From Methylococcales bacterium (GTDB lineage Bacteria; Pseudomonadota; Gammaproteobacteria; Methylococcales; Methylomonadaceae), in the NCBI GenBank assembly GCA_030753675.1, contig JASMBU010000009.1:1-64000 (forward strand): a DNA stretch of 64,000 nt. The letters run 5' to 3'. The position numbers and the translations under genes are program-made. The notes under the pieces are model-generated. The model was not told the origin of the DNA. It saw nothing but the letters and a program-made list of their open reading frames with translations, and did not search any database. This document shows positions 50,555 through 60,285 of this stretch, in pieces; position 1 is the stretch's first letter, and every line of letters begins with the position of its first letter.

Positions 50555-52165
50555 CTACATACGGAAAACTCCAAATTTGGTCTCAGCAATAGATGTGTTC
50601 ATTACAGCGGATAAACAGAGACCCAATATGACTCGAGTATCCGCGGGATCGATAATACCATCATCCCAAAGACGAGCACTGGCGTAATAAGGGTGACCTT
50701 GGTTCTTATATTGTTTTAAAATCGTTTTTTTATATTGCTCCTCGGTTGCATCTGTCCATTGTTTCCCTTCTGAGGTTGCTCGATTGTGTTGTATTTGCGC
50801 CATAACACTGGCGGCTTGTTCGCCACCCATAATTGATATGTGGCTATTAGGCCAACTCCAAAGAAATCTTGGAGCATAAGCACGCCCACACATAGCATAA
50901 TTTCCTGCGCCGTGGCTACCGCCGATAATAATAGTTATTTTAGGTACTTTCGCACAAGCGGCAGCCATGACCATTTTGGCACCGTCTTTGGTGATGCCAC
51001 TCGCTTCCGCTTGGCTACCGACCATAAAACCTGTAATGTTTTGTAAGAATAATAACGGTATTTTACGTTGGCAACAGAGTTGTATGAAATGGGTTCCTTT
51101 GACGGCTGAATCGGAAAATAGTACGCCATTGTTGCCAATGATACCTACTAAACGTCCGTAAAATCTCGCAAAGCCACAAATCAGAGTGGTGCCATATAAT
51201 TGTTTAAATTCATCAAACTCACTGCCATCAACGATTCGTGCAATAACTTCACGAACATCATATAAGTGCCGATAATTCTTAGTCACAATTCCATAGAGTT
51301 CTTTAGCTGAATAGAGAGGGTCTTGGTAACGAAGACTATTGTTTTGAGACGATTGTTCGGTGTTCGGTAGATTGGCAATAATGGCTCTTGTCATCGCTAA
51401 TGCCTGTTGATCATTTTTAGCTACATGGTCGATAACGCCGGAAGACTTCGCATGAACCTCGCTACCGCCTAATTCTTGTGCTCCTATTTGCTCACCGGTT
51501 GCTGCTTTGACTAAAGGTGGGCCTGCTAAAAAAATAGTGCCTTGATTTTCAACAATAATACTTTCATCACACATAGCCGGGATGTAAGCCCCTCCAGCAG
51601 TGCATGAACCCATAATAACGCCGATCTGGGAGATTCCTTTGGCTGACATATTTGCCTGATTGTAAAAAATACGGCCAAAATGATCGCGATCTGGAAACAC
51701 TTCAGCTTGTTTAGGTAAAAAGGCACCACCGGAATCGACAAGAAACACGCAGGGTAAATGATTGATTTCGGCTATTTCTTGAGCCCGTAAATGTTTTTTA
51801 ACGGTCAGTGGATAATAAGTGCCACCTTTGACAGTGGCATCATTGGCAATGATGACACATTCTTTTTTAGCTATACGACCAATACCCGTAACGATACCAG
51901 CAGCAGGAATGCTTTCTTCATAGACGTGATAGCCAGCTAATTGTGAAAATTCAAGAAACGGTGAGTTTTCATCAAGTAACAAGGCAATACGATCACGTAC
52001 TAACAACTTACCTCTATCCGTATGTTTTTTTCGAGCCAGTTCACTACCACCGTGCATGGTAGTATTTATTATGTTACGCCAGTCATTCACTTTATTCTGC
52101 ATCGCTGCTTCATTAAGTTTGAATGTATCGCTACCCTTATCAATTGCTGTGGTTAATATGTTCAT
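50555..52165 (-). CDS. mccB: Methylcrotonyl-CoA carboxylase, carboxyltransferase (beta) subunit
   Basis: A 536-residue carboxyltransferase of leucine catabolism that moves CO2 from biotin to 3-methylcrotonyl-CoA. Features: [16 protein letters not shown] near the N terminus, [10 protein letters not shown]-like [34 protein letters not shown]-like [15 protein letters not shown], and [16 protein letters not shown], all diagnostic of MccB. The ATG at 52165 is chosen because it overlaps the thiolase stop by four bases and gives a normal length; the frame extends 14 codons further into the thiolase gene. The biotin-carrying alpha subunit is not in this window. Confidence 0.93.
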   Translation of the reverse strand: MNILTTAIDKGSDTFKLNEAAMQNKVNDWRNIINTTMHGGSELARKKHTDRGKLLVRDRIALLLDENSPFLEFSQLAGYHVYEESIPAAGIVTGIGRIAKKECVIIANDATVKGGTYYPLTVKKHLRAQEIAEINHLPCVFLVDSGGAFLPKQAEVFPDRDHFGRIFYNQANMSAKGISQIGVIMGSCTAGGAYIPAMCDESIIVENQGTIFLAGPPLVKAATGEQIGAQELGGSEVHAKSSGVIDHVAKNDQQALAMTRAIIANLPNTEQSSQNNSLRYQDPLYSAKELYGIVTKNYRHLYDVREVIARIVDGSEFDEFKQLYGTTLICGFARFYGRLVGIIGNNGVLFSDSAVKGTHFIQLCCQRKIPLLFLQNITGFMVGSQAEASGITKDGAKMVMAAACAKVPKITIIIGGSHGAGNYAMCGRAYAPRFLWSWPNSHISIMGGEQAASVMAQIQHNRATSEGKQWTDATEEQYKKTILKQYKNQGHPYYASARLWDDGIIDPADTRVILGLCLSAVMNTSIAETKFGVFRM

Positions 52166-53343
52166 TTTGAAATCAGCATTGCTGTTGCTTCGCCACCCCC
52201 TATACATAATGCTGCAAGGCCACGTTTTAAGTTATATTGTTGCAGTGCAGAAAGTAGGGTGACAATGATGCGTGCTCCTGATGCGCCGATAGGATGACCT
52301 AATGCACAAGCCCCTCCATGAATATTGACTTTATTAATGTCCAAATGTAATGTTTGAATAGCCGCCATGACTACTACTGCAAAGGCTTCATTTATTTCAA
52401 ATAAATCAATTTCGTCACCGGTTAAGTCTTGTTGCTTTAAGAGCTTTTCAATAGCAAGTATAGGCGCGGTAGTAAACCTTGTGGTTTTTTGGGCATGACT
52501 TTGATGGCCAATGATTCTGGCCAAAGGGGTTATGTGGCGTTTTGTTGCTTCAGATTCAGACATTAATACAACAGCAGCAGCGCCGTCAGCAATACCACTT
52601 GAATTAGCGGCGGTCACAGTACCATTAGTTTTAAAAGCGGGCTTTAATTGGGATATTTTGTTTATCTCGAGTCGCAGAGGACGTTCGTCCTGATCGATAG
52701 TGATTGGAGTTAGTTTTGAATTTATAATGACCGGTTCAATTTCATCATTAAAGTACATGTTGTGGATAGCCCTTTGAGCGCGAGTTAATGAAAGGCTGGC
52801 GAATTCATCTTGTTGACTACGACTGAAGCTAAATTTCTCTGCACAATCTTCAGCATAACAGCCCATTAAGCGTTGACTTTTATAATCCTCTAGGCCGTCT
52901 TTGAGTAGATGATCAAAAACATTGTTGTGTCCAAGGTGCTGACCTGAACGCATAGTAGATAATAGATAAGGCGCATTGCTCATGCTTTCCATACCGCCGG
53001 CAACAACTATTTTAGCACTGCCGGCTTGAATTAAATCGTGTGCTAACATGATTGCTTTCATCCCTGAGCCACACATTTTATTGATCGTGGTGCAACCTAC
53101 TGATGGAGGTATACCTGCAGTTAAAGAAGCTTGCCTCGTAGGGGCTTGACCCAAACCAGCTGTAAGTACGCAACCCATTAAAATTTCATCAATTTGATGT
53201 GGCTTTATATCGCAGCGCATTAACGCGCCCTTAATTGCAACGGCACCTAATTGAGTAGCAGAACACGGGCTTAGACATCCGCTAAAATCACCTATGGGTG
53301 TTCTGGCACTACCGGTGATGACTACTGTTTCGGCATTATTCAC
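52162..53343 (-). CDS. Acetyl-CoA C-acetyltransferase (thiolase)
   Basis: A 393-residue thiolase II. The nucleophile cysteine lies in [14 protein letters not shown], the active-site His in [11 protein letters not shown] and the second Cys in [13 protein letters not shown]. The [17 protein letters not shown] motif is complete. It would split acetoacetyl-CoA to two acetyl-CoA. Four-base overlap with mccB shows an operon. Confidence 0.94.
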   Translation of the reverse strand: MNNAETVVITGSARTPIGDFSGCLSPCSATQLGAVAIKGALMRCDIKPHQIDEILMGCVLTAGLGQAPTRQASLTAGIPPSVGCTTINKMCGSGMKAIMLAHDLIQAGSAKIVVAGGMESMSNAPYLLSTMRSGQHLGHNNVFDHLLKDGLEDYKSQRLMGCYAEDCAEKFSFSRSQQDEFASLSLTRAQRAIHNMYFNDEIEPVIINSKLTPITIDQDERPLRLEINKISQLKPAFKTNGTVTAANSSGIADGAAAVVLMSESEATKRHITPLARIIGHQSHAQKTTRFTTAPILAIEKLLKQQDLTGDEIDLFEINEAFAVVVMAAIQTLHLDINKVNIHGGACALGHPIGASGARIIVTLLSALQQYNLKRGLAALCIGGGEATAMLISK

Positions 53344-53715
53344 TGTTGTTATCCTTAATAAAGAGGATGATTTTCAGTTGTCGTTTGAAAGCTACTCCGT
53401 GAGAAAAATCTATCAGCTGATGGAACCAGAGGGCTTATATAATAACAGTAGTCACAAGCGGTACCCCTAATACCCCCGATAACACTCAGGTTTAACTATA
53501 TTGGGTAACTTTCTATAGTTCCTGTTTTTTATATCTGTTATTAAGACCTTAACGCGTTGTTTAGAGTTCAAAACTCCAGAGTTTATTATTACGCTAGGAA
53601 CTTAAGAGACATGGATTTATCAAATTAACAAGTAGCAGAATAAAGACGGCGTGAATTCGCAGCTAAAACTTGATGCTATTTGTAATATTAAAACAAGGAA
53701 ATAGCAGGGAGCGTC
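53344..53715. other. Divergent promoter region between thiolase and SDR
   Basis: About 372 bases between divergent genes. It must hold both promoters; no box is strong enough to name. A GGGAG site precedes the SDR ATG. Confidence 0.5.
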
Positions 53716-54471
53716 ATGGAAATTGCCAAGCATACTTTCTTTGTTACCGGTGCAAACTCAGGGCTAGGTAAGGCAACGACACGACAATTAATTAAACTTA
53801 ACGCCAATGTGGTGGGTGCTGATTTAATTATCAATGAAGCACAACAGACTGCATCTGAATCGCTATTTATTCACATGGATGTCACTAATGTTGAAAGTAT
53901 TGAAGCGGCATTAACTACAGCGACTGAGCGTTTCGGAACGATTCATGGTTTGGTTAATTGTGCTGGAATATTGGTTGCAGAACGGATCTTAAAGAAAGAC
54001 GGCTCATTATTTTGTCTGGAAAACTTTCGTCGTTGTTTAGATGTCAATCTTGTTGGAACTTTTAATATGATACGCCTAATGACTCGTCTGCTAAGTAATA
54101 ACACGCCAAACAGTAATGGTGAATGTGGAATTATAATTAATACTTCATCAATTGCTGCTTATGAAGGTCAAGTTGGTCAGGTCGCTTATGCTGCATCCAA
54201 AGCGGGTATAAATGGGATGACGTTACCGTTATCCAGAGAGCTAGCGGATTTTGGTATTCGAGTGATGGCCATTGCTCCCGGCATTTTTTCTACACCTTTA
54301 CTGGCTGATATGAATATAACCCAATCAAAGAATCTAGAACAACAAACGCCTTTTCCACGGCGGTTAGGAAAACCGTCAGATTACGCAGTTTTAGTTCAGC
54401 ATATTATCGAAAATCCGATGCTCAATGGTGAAGTGATACGGTTAGATGGTGCATTGCGATTGACGTTTTAA
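53716..54471 (+). CDS. Short-chain dehydrogenase, 3-hydroxyacyl-CoA dehydrogenase type 2-like
   Basis: A 251-residue SDR with the NAD loop FVTGANSGLGKATTRQL, NCAGIL, and the catalytic Tyr-x3-Lys in VAYAASKAGINGMTL. The end (VMAIAPGIFSTPLLADM) and overall length match HSD17B10-type 3-hydroxy-2-methylacyl-CoA dehydrogenases that act in isoleucine and fatty-acid breakdown. It converges with the AcuI-like gene, and their stops overlap by four bases. Confidence 0.88.
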   Translation: MEIAKHTFFVTGANSGLGKATTRQLIKLNANVVGADLIINEAQQTASESLFIHMDVTNVESIEAALTTATERFGTIHGLVNCAGILVAERILKKDGSLFCLENFRRCLDVNLVGTFNMIRLMTRLLSNNTPNSNGECGIIINTSSIAAYEGQVGQVAYAASKAGINGMTLPLSRELADFGIRVMAIAPGIFSTPLLADMNITQSKNLEQQTPFPRRLGKPSDYAVLVQHIIENPMLNGEVIRLDGALRLTF

Positions 54472-55454
54472 AATTTGATAATGGTTCGCCCAATAATTTG
54501 CCCTTGAAGATAAGCATCAAACATTTCCGGTAATTGTTCAAAGCTAATCTCTTGAGTAACGATTTTATTTATATACTGCGGTTTTAAATCAGTCGCTAAC
54601 CGGTGCCATATTTTTTTTCTACGCACCGGAGAGCTATCGGCTGAATTAATACCCAATAAATTGATACCACGCAGGATAAACGGCATCACAGTTGTATTAA
54701 TATTCGTGCCTCCAGTTAAGCCAATCACAGCAATATTGCCTAGTGGCTGTACGGTGCGGGTTAACCACGATAAAAGTCCGCCGCCGACACAATCGATGGC
54801 GCCAGCCCATAAACCTTTTTCCAATGCACGATCGCCCATAAATAGTGCCTTTGAATAGACAATTTCACTAGCGCCTAAACCATGGAGATAATCATCTTGA
54901 TCTCGTTTTCCAGTTAAAGCTATCACCTTAAAGCCCAGATTAGACAGCAGGTCGATTGCATAACTACCCACACCACCGGTAGCACCGGTCACGAGAATAG
55001 GTCCCTGATCTGGACTTTGACCGTTAGTTTGCATTTGATCAATGGCTAAAGCGGCCGTGAAACCAGCAGTACCAATAGCCATAGCTTCATATAAAGAAAT
55101 ACCTGTAGGTAATTTCATGATGTATTGGCCTGGAATACGTACATATTGAGCATAGCCCCCATCACGTACTTCAGAAAGTCCTGAGCCACATATGAAAACT
55201 TTCTTGCCACGTTGATAGTGATTATCTTCAGAACTCTCGATCACACCAGACACATCAATACCACCCACTAAAGGTGATTTTTTTAATATCTTGCTCTGGC
55301 CTGTTGCGGCTAATGCATCTTTATAATTGATTGATGAATAGATTGATTTGATAATGACATTACCCGAAGTAAGATCGTTAAGTTCTAGCATTTCAAATCC
55401 TGAATGAATTTCATTCGGGTTTGAATGAATACGGTATGCTTTGAATTTGTTCAT
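54468..55454 (-). CDS. acuI: AcuI/YhdH-like acrylyl-CoA reductase (NADPH)
   Basis: A 328-residue zinc-free medium-chain reductase. KAYRIHSNPNEIHSGFEML, SSINYKDALAATGQSK and the nucleotide motif ILVTGATGGVGSYAIDLL match YhdH/AcuI. These enzymes reduce acrylyl-CoA to propionyl-CoA and detoxify enoyl electrophiles. It could clear acrylyl-CoA arising from valine or propionate side reactions here. Confidence 0.88.
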   Translation of the reverse strand: MNKFKAYRIHSNPNEIHSGFEMLELNDLTSGNVIIKSIYSSINYKDALAATGQSKILKKSPLVGGIDVSGVIESSEDNHYQRGKKVFICGSGLSEVRDGGYAQYVRIPGQYIMKLPTGISLYEAMAIGTAGFTAALAIDQMQTNGQSPDQGPILVTGATGGVGSYAIDLLSNLGFKVIALTGKRDQDDYLHGLGASEIVYSKALFMGDRALEKGLWAGAIDCVGGGLLSWLTRTVQPLGNIAVIGLTGGTNINTTVMPFILRGINLLGINSADSSPVRRKKIWHRLATDLKPQYINKIVTQEISFEQLPEMFDAYLQGQIIGRTIIKF

Positions 55455-55609
55455 TACCAGACCTATTTTGTTTAGACAGAATTTTTTAGAATATACTCAT
55501 TATAATTTAAGCAGATGCAGCATAGTTATTTTACCTACTGAGTTCCTTGGAACTGGATTAGTTATGTACAGTCAAAATAGGTATGTTCCGTAATTAACTA
55601 GAGTATGCT

Positions 55610-57571
55610 GTGGTTGAATCCAACTATGAACGTTTTAAAAAAACTTTTGAGTTTGCACATGGGCAACAGGGGAACTCCCCCTTTTCAGAATTATTAACGG
55701 GGAAGATTAATTATTCTGCTATAAACTGTTATTTGTCCCATTGGAAAAAGAGCACTGATGATGTCGCATTGTTGGAAAGACTGCACCACTGGTTGGTCGT
55801 TGATGTAGATCCTGAACGTATAGAAAATAGTTCGAAAATACCCGATTCATATCTGAATGAATTAAGAGAGCTAGGCTGTCTACAGGCAAAAATACCCAAA
55901 AAATATGGCGGCTTGGGGTTGTCACAATGCCAATATAGTATGCTCTTAGAAAAGCTTGGTAGTCGGAGTGAAGTGTTAGCCTTAATTGTTTCGGTTCAAC
56001 AACTGGGTGTAGCACAAGGTTTATTATCTTTACAAAAACTGGAGCGAAACCAGAGGCAACGGCAAGAGGATGAAGTTTTACGAAAAAAATATCTAAAACA
56101 ATTAGCGACCCATGCGCTCGGTGCCTTTTGTTTAACAACACCTGAAACAGGTTCAGATCCCAGTGGATTACAAACGATCGCTAGAGTATCGGCTGATAGT
56201 AATCACTTTGAAATCAGCGGTGACTGGAGTGCAGGAGGCAAATTATTCACCACCTTGGGGACAATAGCGGATATTTACATTATGTTAGCGGTGGTAGTTT
56301 ATCATGGTGAGGACATTAATAACATTGACCCACGTAAGCGCATTACGGCTTTTATTGTTGAACGAGCCTATGCTGGAATTACGGTAAAGCCGTTATCGTT
56401 CTGTGGTTGGCATGGTCTACCCAATGCCGCCATTAAACTAAATAAAGTAAAAATACCCAAAGAAAATATTGTCGGTGCAGTAGGTGATGGCTTGAAAATT
56501 GCTTTTATGAATTTGGGCTCAGGGCGTATTAATATTTCATCCATTTCATTGGGCATGATGAAGCACTTAGGCCGTGTCGCACGATGGTGGGGGGTAGAGC
56601 GTGTTCAAGGCGGTAATCCAATCGGTGAGCATGAGCTTAATACCGAACAATTGGTAAACATGAATGCGACTATTTATGCGTGTGAATCGTTTTTACAATT
56701 CGTTTCTGCTTTTGCTGATCACACAGACGTCGATATGCGTTTGGAAGCGGCTATGTTAAAACTTTTTAGTTCACATGCACTGGTTGATATTGCTGATGAA
56801 ACATTACAATTGCGTGGTGGCCGCGGCTATGAAAGCTATGCCTCACAAGCCAGTCGTGGTGATACCGCGGTGGCTGTGGAGCGTTTGTTTCGCAGTGCTC
56901 GGATGATGAAAATAGGTGAGGGGGGATCCAATGTGTTGAAATTATACATAATGCGCTGCTTACTTAACGACTTTTTAAAAGATTACGAAAAAATAGCTGA
57001 TCAGTCATTATCGTTAATCAGTAGACTTTTTACTTTGGTTAAAATCATGGGTCAGTACGCTAAAGGCTATTTATTCACCACCCGTAGCCCAAAACAAAAT
57101 CGTTTATCCCCACTTTATTTACATATGCGTTATGTGCCGAAAGCTCAGCAAGGTTTGATACGGTTACTAATGCTTAAGGTCATTTCACAATATCTCATTT
57201 ATTACCAAATAATTATTGTCAGCTGTTTTCAAAAACATCCCCGACAAGATATAACCAAACCACGTGTGCGTATTGAACAACAGCAGGTTGTACTGGGTTA
57301 TAGTGCCGAGATTGCAATGTTATTGTCAGTTATGACGGTGACGTGTCAACGGGCAGTACAGGATGGAAGTCCGCATGCCCTTGCGTTGGCTGAAGAGTTT
57401 TGCATACGAGCTCGTGACCAAATAGCACTCTATTTTATTAAAATAAAAAAACATCGACCAGCTAGAAGTTCTGCGATAAGTGAATTAGGCACAAAAATTA
57501 TGCAGGGTGATTATGCAGATTTACTGGAACAAAATGTAGTGCGCGAGAATTTACCTAATATAAGAGACTAA
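55610..57571 (+). CDS. Long acyl-CoA dehydrogenase (VLCAD/ACAD9-like architecture)
   Basis: A 653-residue flavoprotein with a GTG start. The N-terminal alpha domain (YLNELRELGCLQAKIPKKYG), the beta domain (FCLTTPETGSDPSGL, GGKLFTTLG) and the C-terminal FAD helix (LQLRGGRGYES, VERLFRSARMMKIGEGGSN) are in order. An extra C-terminal region of about 200 residues is unlike short-chain enzymes and like VLCAD/ACAD9. Whether it serves isovaleryl-CoA or long chains cannot be decided by eye. It stands alone on the plus strand within a minus-strand island. Confidence 0.85.
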   Translation: MVESNYERFKKTFEFAHGQQGNSPFSELLTGKINYSAINCYLSHWKKSTDDVALLERLHHWLVVDVDPERIENSSKIPDSYLNELRELGCLQAKIPKKYGGLGLSQCQYSMLLEKLGSRSEVLALIVSVQQLGVAQGLLSLQKLERNQRQRQEDEVLRKKYLKQLATHALGAFCLTTPETGSDPSGLQTIARVSADSNHFEISGDWSAGGKLFTTLGTIADIYIMLAVVVYHGEDINNIDPRKRITAFIVERAYAGITVKPLSFCGWHGLPNAAIKLNKVKIPKENIVGAVGDGLKIAFMNLGSGRINISSISLGMMKHLGRVARWWGVERVQGGNPIGEHELNTEQLVNMNATIYACESFLQFVSAFADHTDVDMRLEAAMLKLFSSHALVDIADETLQLRGGRGYESYASQASRGDTAVAVERLFRSARMMKIGEGGSNVLKLYIMRCLLNDFLKDYEKIADQSLSLISRLFTLVKIMGQYAKGYLFTTRSPKQNRLSPLYLHMRYVPKAQQGLIRLLMLKVISQYLIYYQIIIVSCFQKHPRQDITKPRVRIEQQQVVLGYSAEIAMLLSVMTVTCQRAVQDGSPHALALAEEFCIRARDQIALYFIKIKKHRPARSSAISELGTKIMQGDYADLLEQNVVRENLPNIRD

Positions 57572-57721
57572 TGATGACATTTCGTTATATGAACAGAAAA
57601 TACTCGACGAAAAAGGCTTGATATTCCAAGGTGGGTTGCCGTGTACCTTAAGGTTTACCGGGTAACGAGTTTTTTAGCTGGGTCAGCTTCAGTATTATAT
57701 TCATTTAACAATAACTGGTTG

Positions 57722-58189
57722 CTAGTCATGTGGCAGTAAAAAAGCAATGACATCAGCCGTTACTGTTCGCTCGTTTTTAGTGAATACGTCGCAGTGTAAA
57801 GTGTATATTCGGGCTTCTTTTATGTTAGTCACTTTGGCTTTTAAGATTATGGGAGTTGAAATCGGTGTTGGGTTTAAATATTTGATATTGAGAGTGCCCG
57901 TAGCAAAACGATAGTATGGTTTTGAATCTGGGAGTCGGTTTTCATTACGGAGAGCAGTACCCATGGCAGAGCTTATGCAGTGGCAATCTATGAGGGTAGC
58001 AATAATCCCACCACAGGTTACCTCTGGCCATCCTTGATGTTTTGGTTCAGGCTGCCAAATACAAATGCAGTTATCGTCTTGCCAGTAGCTTTTAATTTGC
58101 AAGCCATAAGCATTATTGTGACCGCATCCGAAGCACATTTTGTCAGGCATGTATTGTTGAAGAAAAGCATCGATGGGTTGACTAGCCAT
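57722..58189 (-). CDS. PaaI-like hotdog thioesterase
   Basis: A 155-residue hotdog protein: CFGCGHNNAYGLQIKSYW at the N terminus, GGIIATLIDCHCISSA as the long helix with Asp, and a C-terminal strand ending TADVIAFLLP. The Cys-x2-Cys in the first motif is typical of a PaaI-like subgroup. It would hydrolyse dead-end acyl-CoAs. It starts 9 bases after the E2 stop, so it is in the 2-oxoacid dehydrogenase operon. Confidence 0.85.
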   Translation of the reverse strand: MASQPIDAFLQQYMPDKMCFGCGHNNAYGLQIKSYWQDDNCICIWQPEPKHQGWPEVTCGGIIATLIDCHCISSAMGTALRNENRLPDSKPYYRFATGTLNIKYLNPTPISTPIILKAKVTNIKEARIYTLHCDVFTKNERTVTADVIAFLLPHD

Positions 58190-58198
58190 AGTTTCACC

Positions 58199-59308
58199 CT
58201 ATTCAGCTAGTTCAAGTTCATTGAGTAGGACAGCAAGAAATCTGCTTGCTTCTCCTCCCGTTACTGCTCGGTGATCAAAGGTTAAGGATAAAGGTAAAAT
58301 CATATGAGACTCAAATTGATTAGCGCCGAGTACCACTTGCGGTCTGGCTTTTCCCGCTCCGATTATGGCAACAGTGGGCGGTACAATAATAGGATTAGCA
58401 TAGCGTCCGGAAAAGATACCAAAGTTAGAGAGCGTTATGGTATGACCTCGTATTTTTTCCAGTGCTATGGAACGTGTTTGGACGGCTTCTTTAAGTGTAT
58501 CAAGGGTGTTTCTCAAATCGATAGAATCACGACTTTCAATATGGTCCAGTACGGGCACAAATAGTCCATGTTTGGTATCGACTGCGATACCCAAATCAAC
58601 TTTTTCATGTAAGATTCGTGCGACAGAATGGTTATCATACCAGGCATTGAGCGTTGGTTCAGCTTTACAGGCCTTTGCAATTGCTTTAATTAAACGTAAG
58701 GTAATATCTCCTTTATTATACCAGGCTGCAATATCAGCATCATCATTGATGGTGACGGCAACGACGTCACGGTGAGCTTGATTAAGGGTTAGCGCCATGG
58801 TTCGACGCGCTCCTTTTAGAGGCACCATAGCACCGGATTCTTTGATCATCTTTGCAACTCTTTTGATATCGTTAGCCGTAATGGTGTTATTGCTACCGCT
58901 AGGTTTGACCATGGTTAAGTCAACTTTTAAGCGAGTAGCCAGCGCTCTGACTGCAGGGGTGGCTCTACTGTTCATCGGCGAGGCATAATGAACTGCAATC
59001 GCTGGCTCAGTGATAACCGTATCACTTTCGTTGACAACACCAACCACGGTGCCAGAGTCTTGTTTGGCTGAGGAGGGCGTAAAAAATTCTACTAATGGGT
59101 CGCCGACTTGAATAATATCACCGGGCTGACCATAGACGTGTTCAATGATGCCATCTTGTGGACTAGGAAGGTCAACTATTGCTTTTGCGGTCTCAACTGA
59201 AAGTAGGATGTCATCTTGTTGAACGCAATCGCCTTTGCGGGTAAAACATTCAATGATCTGGGCTTCTTGCAAACCTTCGCCAAGATCGGGTAGGTTAAAG
59301 AAATTCAT
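58199..59308 (-). CDS. bkdB: Branched-chain 2-oxoacid dehydrogenase, E2 acyltransferase
   Basis: A 369-residue E2 with one lipoyl domain (lipoyl Lys in SVETAKAIVDLPSP), a peripheral-subunit-binding domain at about 112-150 (ATPAVRALATRLKVDLTMV) and a catalytic domain. The active-site His is in DHRAVTGGEASRFL. The usual Asp of the H-x3-D-G motif is Thr here (HRAVTGG), a variant seen in some gammaproteobacterial E2 proteins. The ATG at 59308 overlaps the E1 beta stop by four bases. It uses lipoate made by the lipAB genes in this window. Confidence 0.9.
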   Translation of the reverse strand: MNFFNLPDLGEGLQEAQIIECFTRKGDCVQQDDILLSVETAKAIVDLPSPQDGIIEHVYGQPGDIIQVGDPLVEFFTPSSAKQDSGTVVGVVNESDTVITEPAIAVHYASPMNSRATPAVRALATRLKVDLTMVKPSGSNNTITANDIKRVAKMIKESGAMVPLKGARRTMALTLNQAHRDVVAVTINDDADIAAWYNKGDITLRLIKAIAKACKAEPTLNAWYDNHSVARILHEKVDLGIAVDTKHGLFVPVLDHIESRDSIDLRNTLDTLKEAVQTRSIALEKIRGHTITLSNFGIFSGRYANPIIVPPTVAIIGAGKARPQVVLGANQFESHMILPLSLTFDHRAVTGGEASRFLAVLLNELELAE

Positions 59309-60285
59309 GCGTTTTTCAACGACCTAGTTACGGCTGCGATGATGCGAACGACGCTGGGCATATATTTTTGTTCAAGCTTAAATAAGGGCATCACTGTGTC
59401 AAACCCTGTCACTCGTTCAACTGGCGCAAATAAACTCATCAAACCTTGCTCGGCTAACTGTGCCGCTATTTCAGCACCAACGCCACAGGTTTTTGCCGCT
59501 TCATGGACTATCACACAATGCCCCGTTTTGGCGACGGATTCTAATATGGTATTCATATCTAAAGGTTTGATTGTGGCAACATCAATAACTTCAGCATTGA
59601 TACCGTTAGTCGCTAATTGTTCTGCTGCTGCTAATGTTTCATGGATCATCGCACCCCATGAAACCAGGGTGACATCGGTGCCTTCAGTTAAGACAAAGCA
59701 AACATCTAAAGGTAATGCTTCGGCATTATCTTGTACCTGTTGTTTAAACATACGATAGATACGTTTGGGTTCCAGAAAAATAACCGGATCAGGATCGCGT
59801 ATAGCTGCGAGCAACAAACCATAAGCACGACTGGGTGAAGATGGAATGACGACACGTAAGCCGGGAATATGCGCTAACAATGCTTCAGTGCTTTCAGAAT
59901 GATGTTCGGGAGCATGAATTCCCCCACCGAATGGGGCGCGTAACACTAAGGGGCAAGTGAGCCTGCCTCGGGTGCGGTTACGTAAGCGACTAGCATGATT
60001 AATAATCTGATCAAAAGTTGCATAAATAAAACCCATAAATTGAATTTCGACTACTGGTTTTAGACCCTCAGCAGCCATACCTATTGCCATGCCAGCAATC
60101 AGCGTTTCTGATAATGGTGTGTCTATAACTCGTTGTTTACCGAATGTATTCTGCAAGCCAGCCGTTGCTCTAAATACCCCGCCATTGACCCCAATATCTT
60201 CACCCAATAAGACAACGTTGGAATCTGCTGCCATTTCTGTCCGTAGCCCCATATTAATTGCATCAAGCATAGTAACATCGGCCAT
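59305..60285 (-). CDS. bkdA2: Branched-chain 2-oxoacid dehydrogenase, E1 beta
   Basis: A 326-residue transketolase-type beta subunit. VVLLGEDIGVNGGVFRATAG, the GFIYATFDQIINHASRLRNR segment and the HHSESTEALLAHIPGLRVV motif are E1 beta hallmarks. It binds the pyrimidine part of TPP with E1 alpha. The start overlaps the E1 alpha stop by one base (TAATG). Confidence 0.95.
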   Translation of the reverse strand: MADVTMLDAINMGLRTEMAADSNVVLLGEDIGVNGGVFRATAGLQNTFGKQRVIDTPLSETLIAGMAIGMAAEGLKPVVEIQFMGFIYATFDQIINHASRLRNRTRGRLTCPLVLRAPFGGGIHAPEHHSESTEALLAHIPGLRVVIPSSPSRAYGLLLAAIRDPDPVIFLEPKRIYRMFKQQVQDNAEALPLDVCFVLTEGTDVTLVSWGAMIHETLAAAEQLATNGINAEVIDVATIKPLDMNTILESVAKTGHCVIVHEAAKTCGVGAEIAAQLAEQGLMSLFAPVERVTGFDTVMPLFKLEQKYMPSVVRIIAAVTRSLKNA

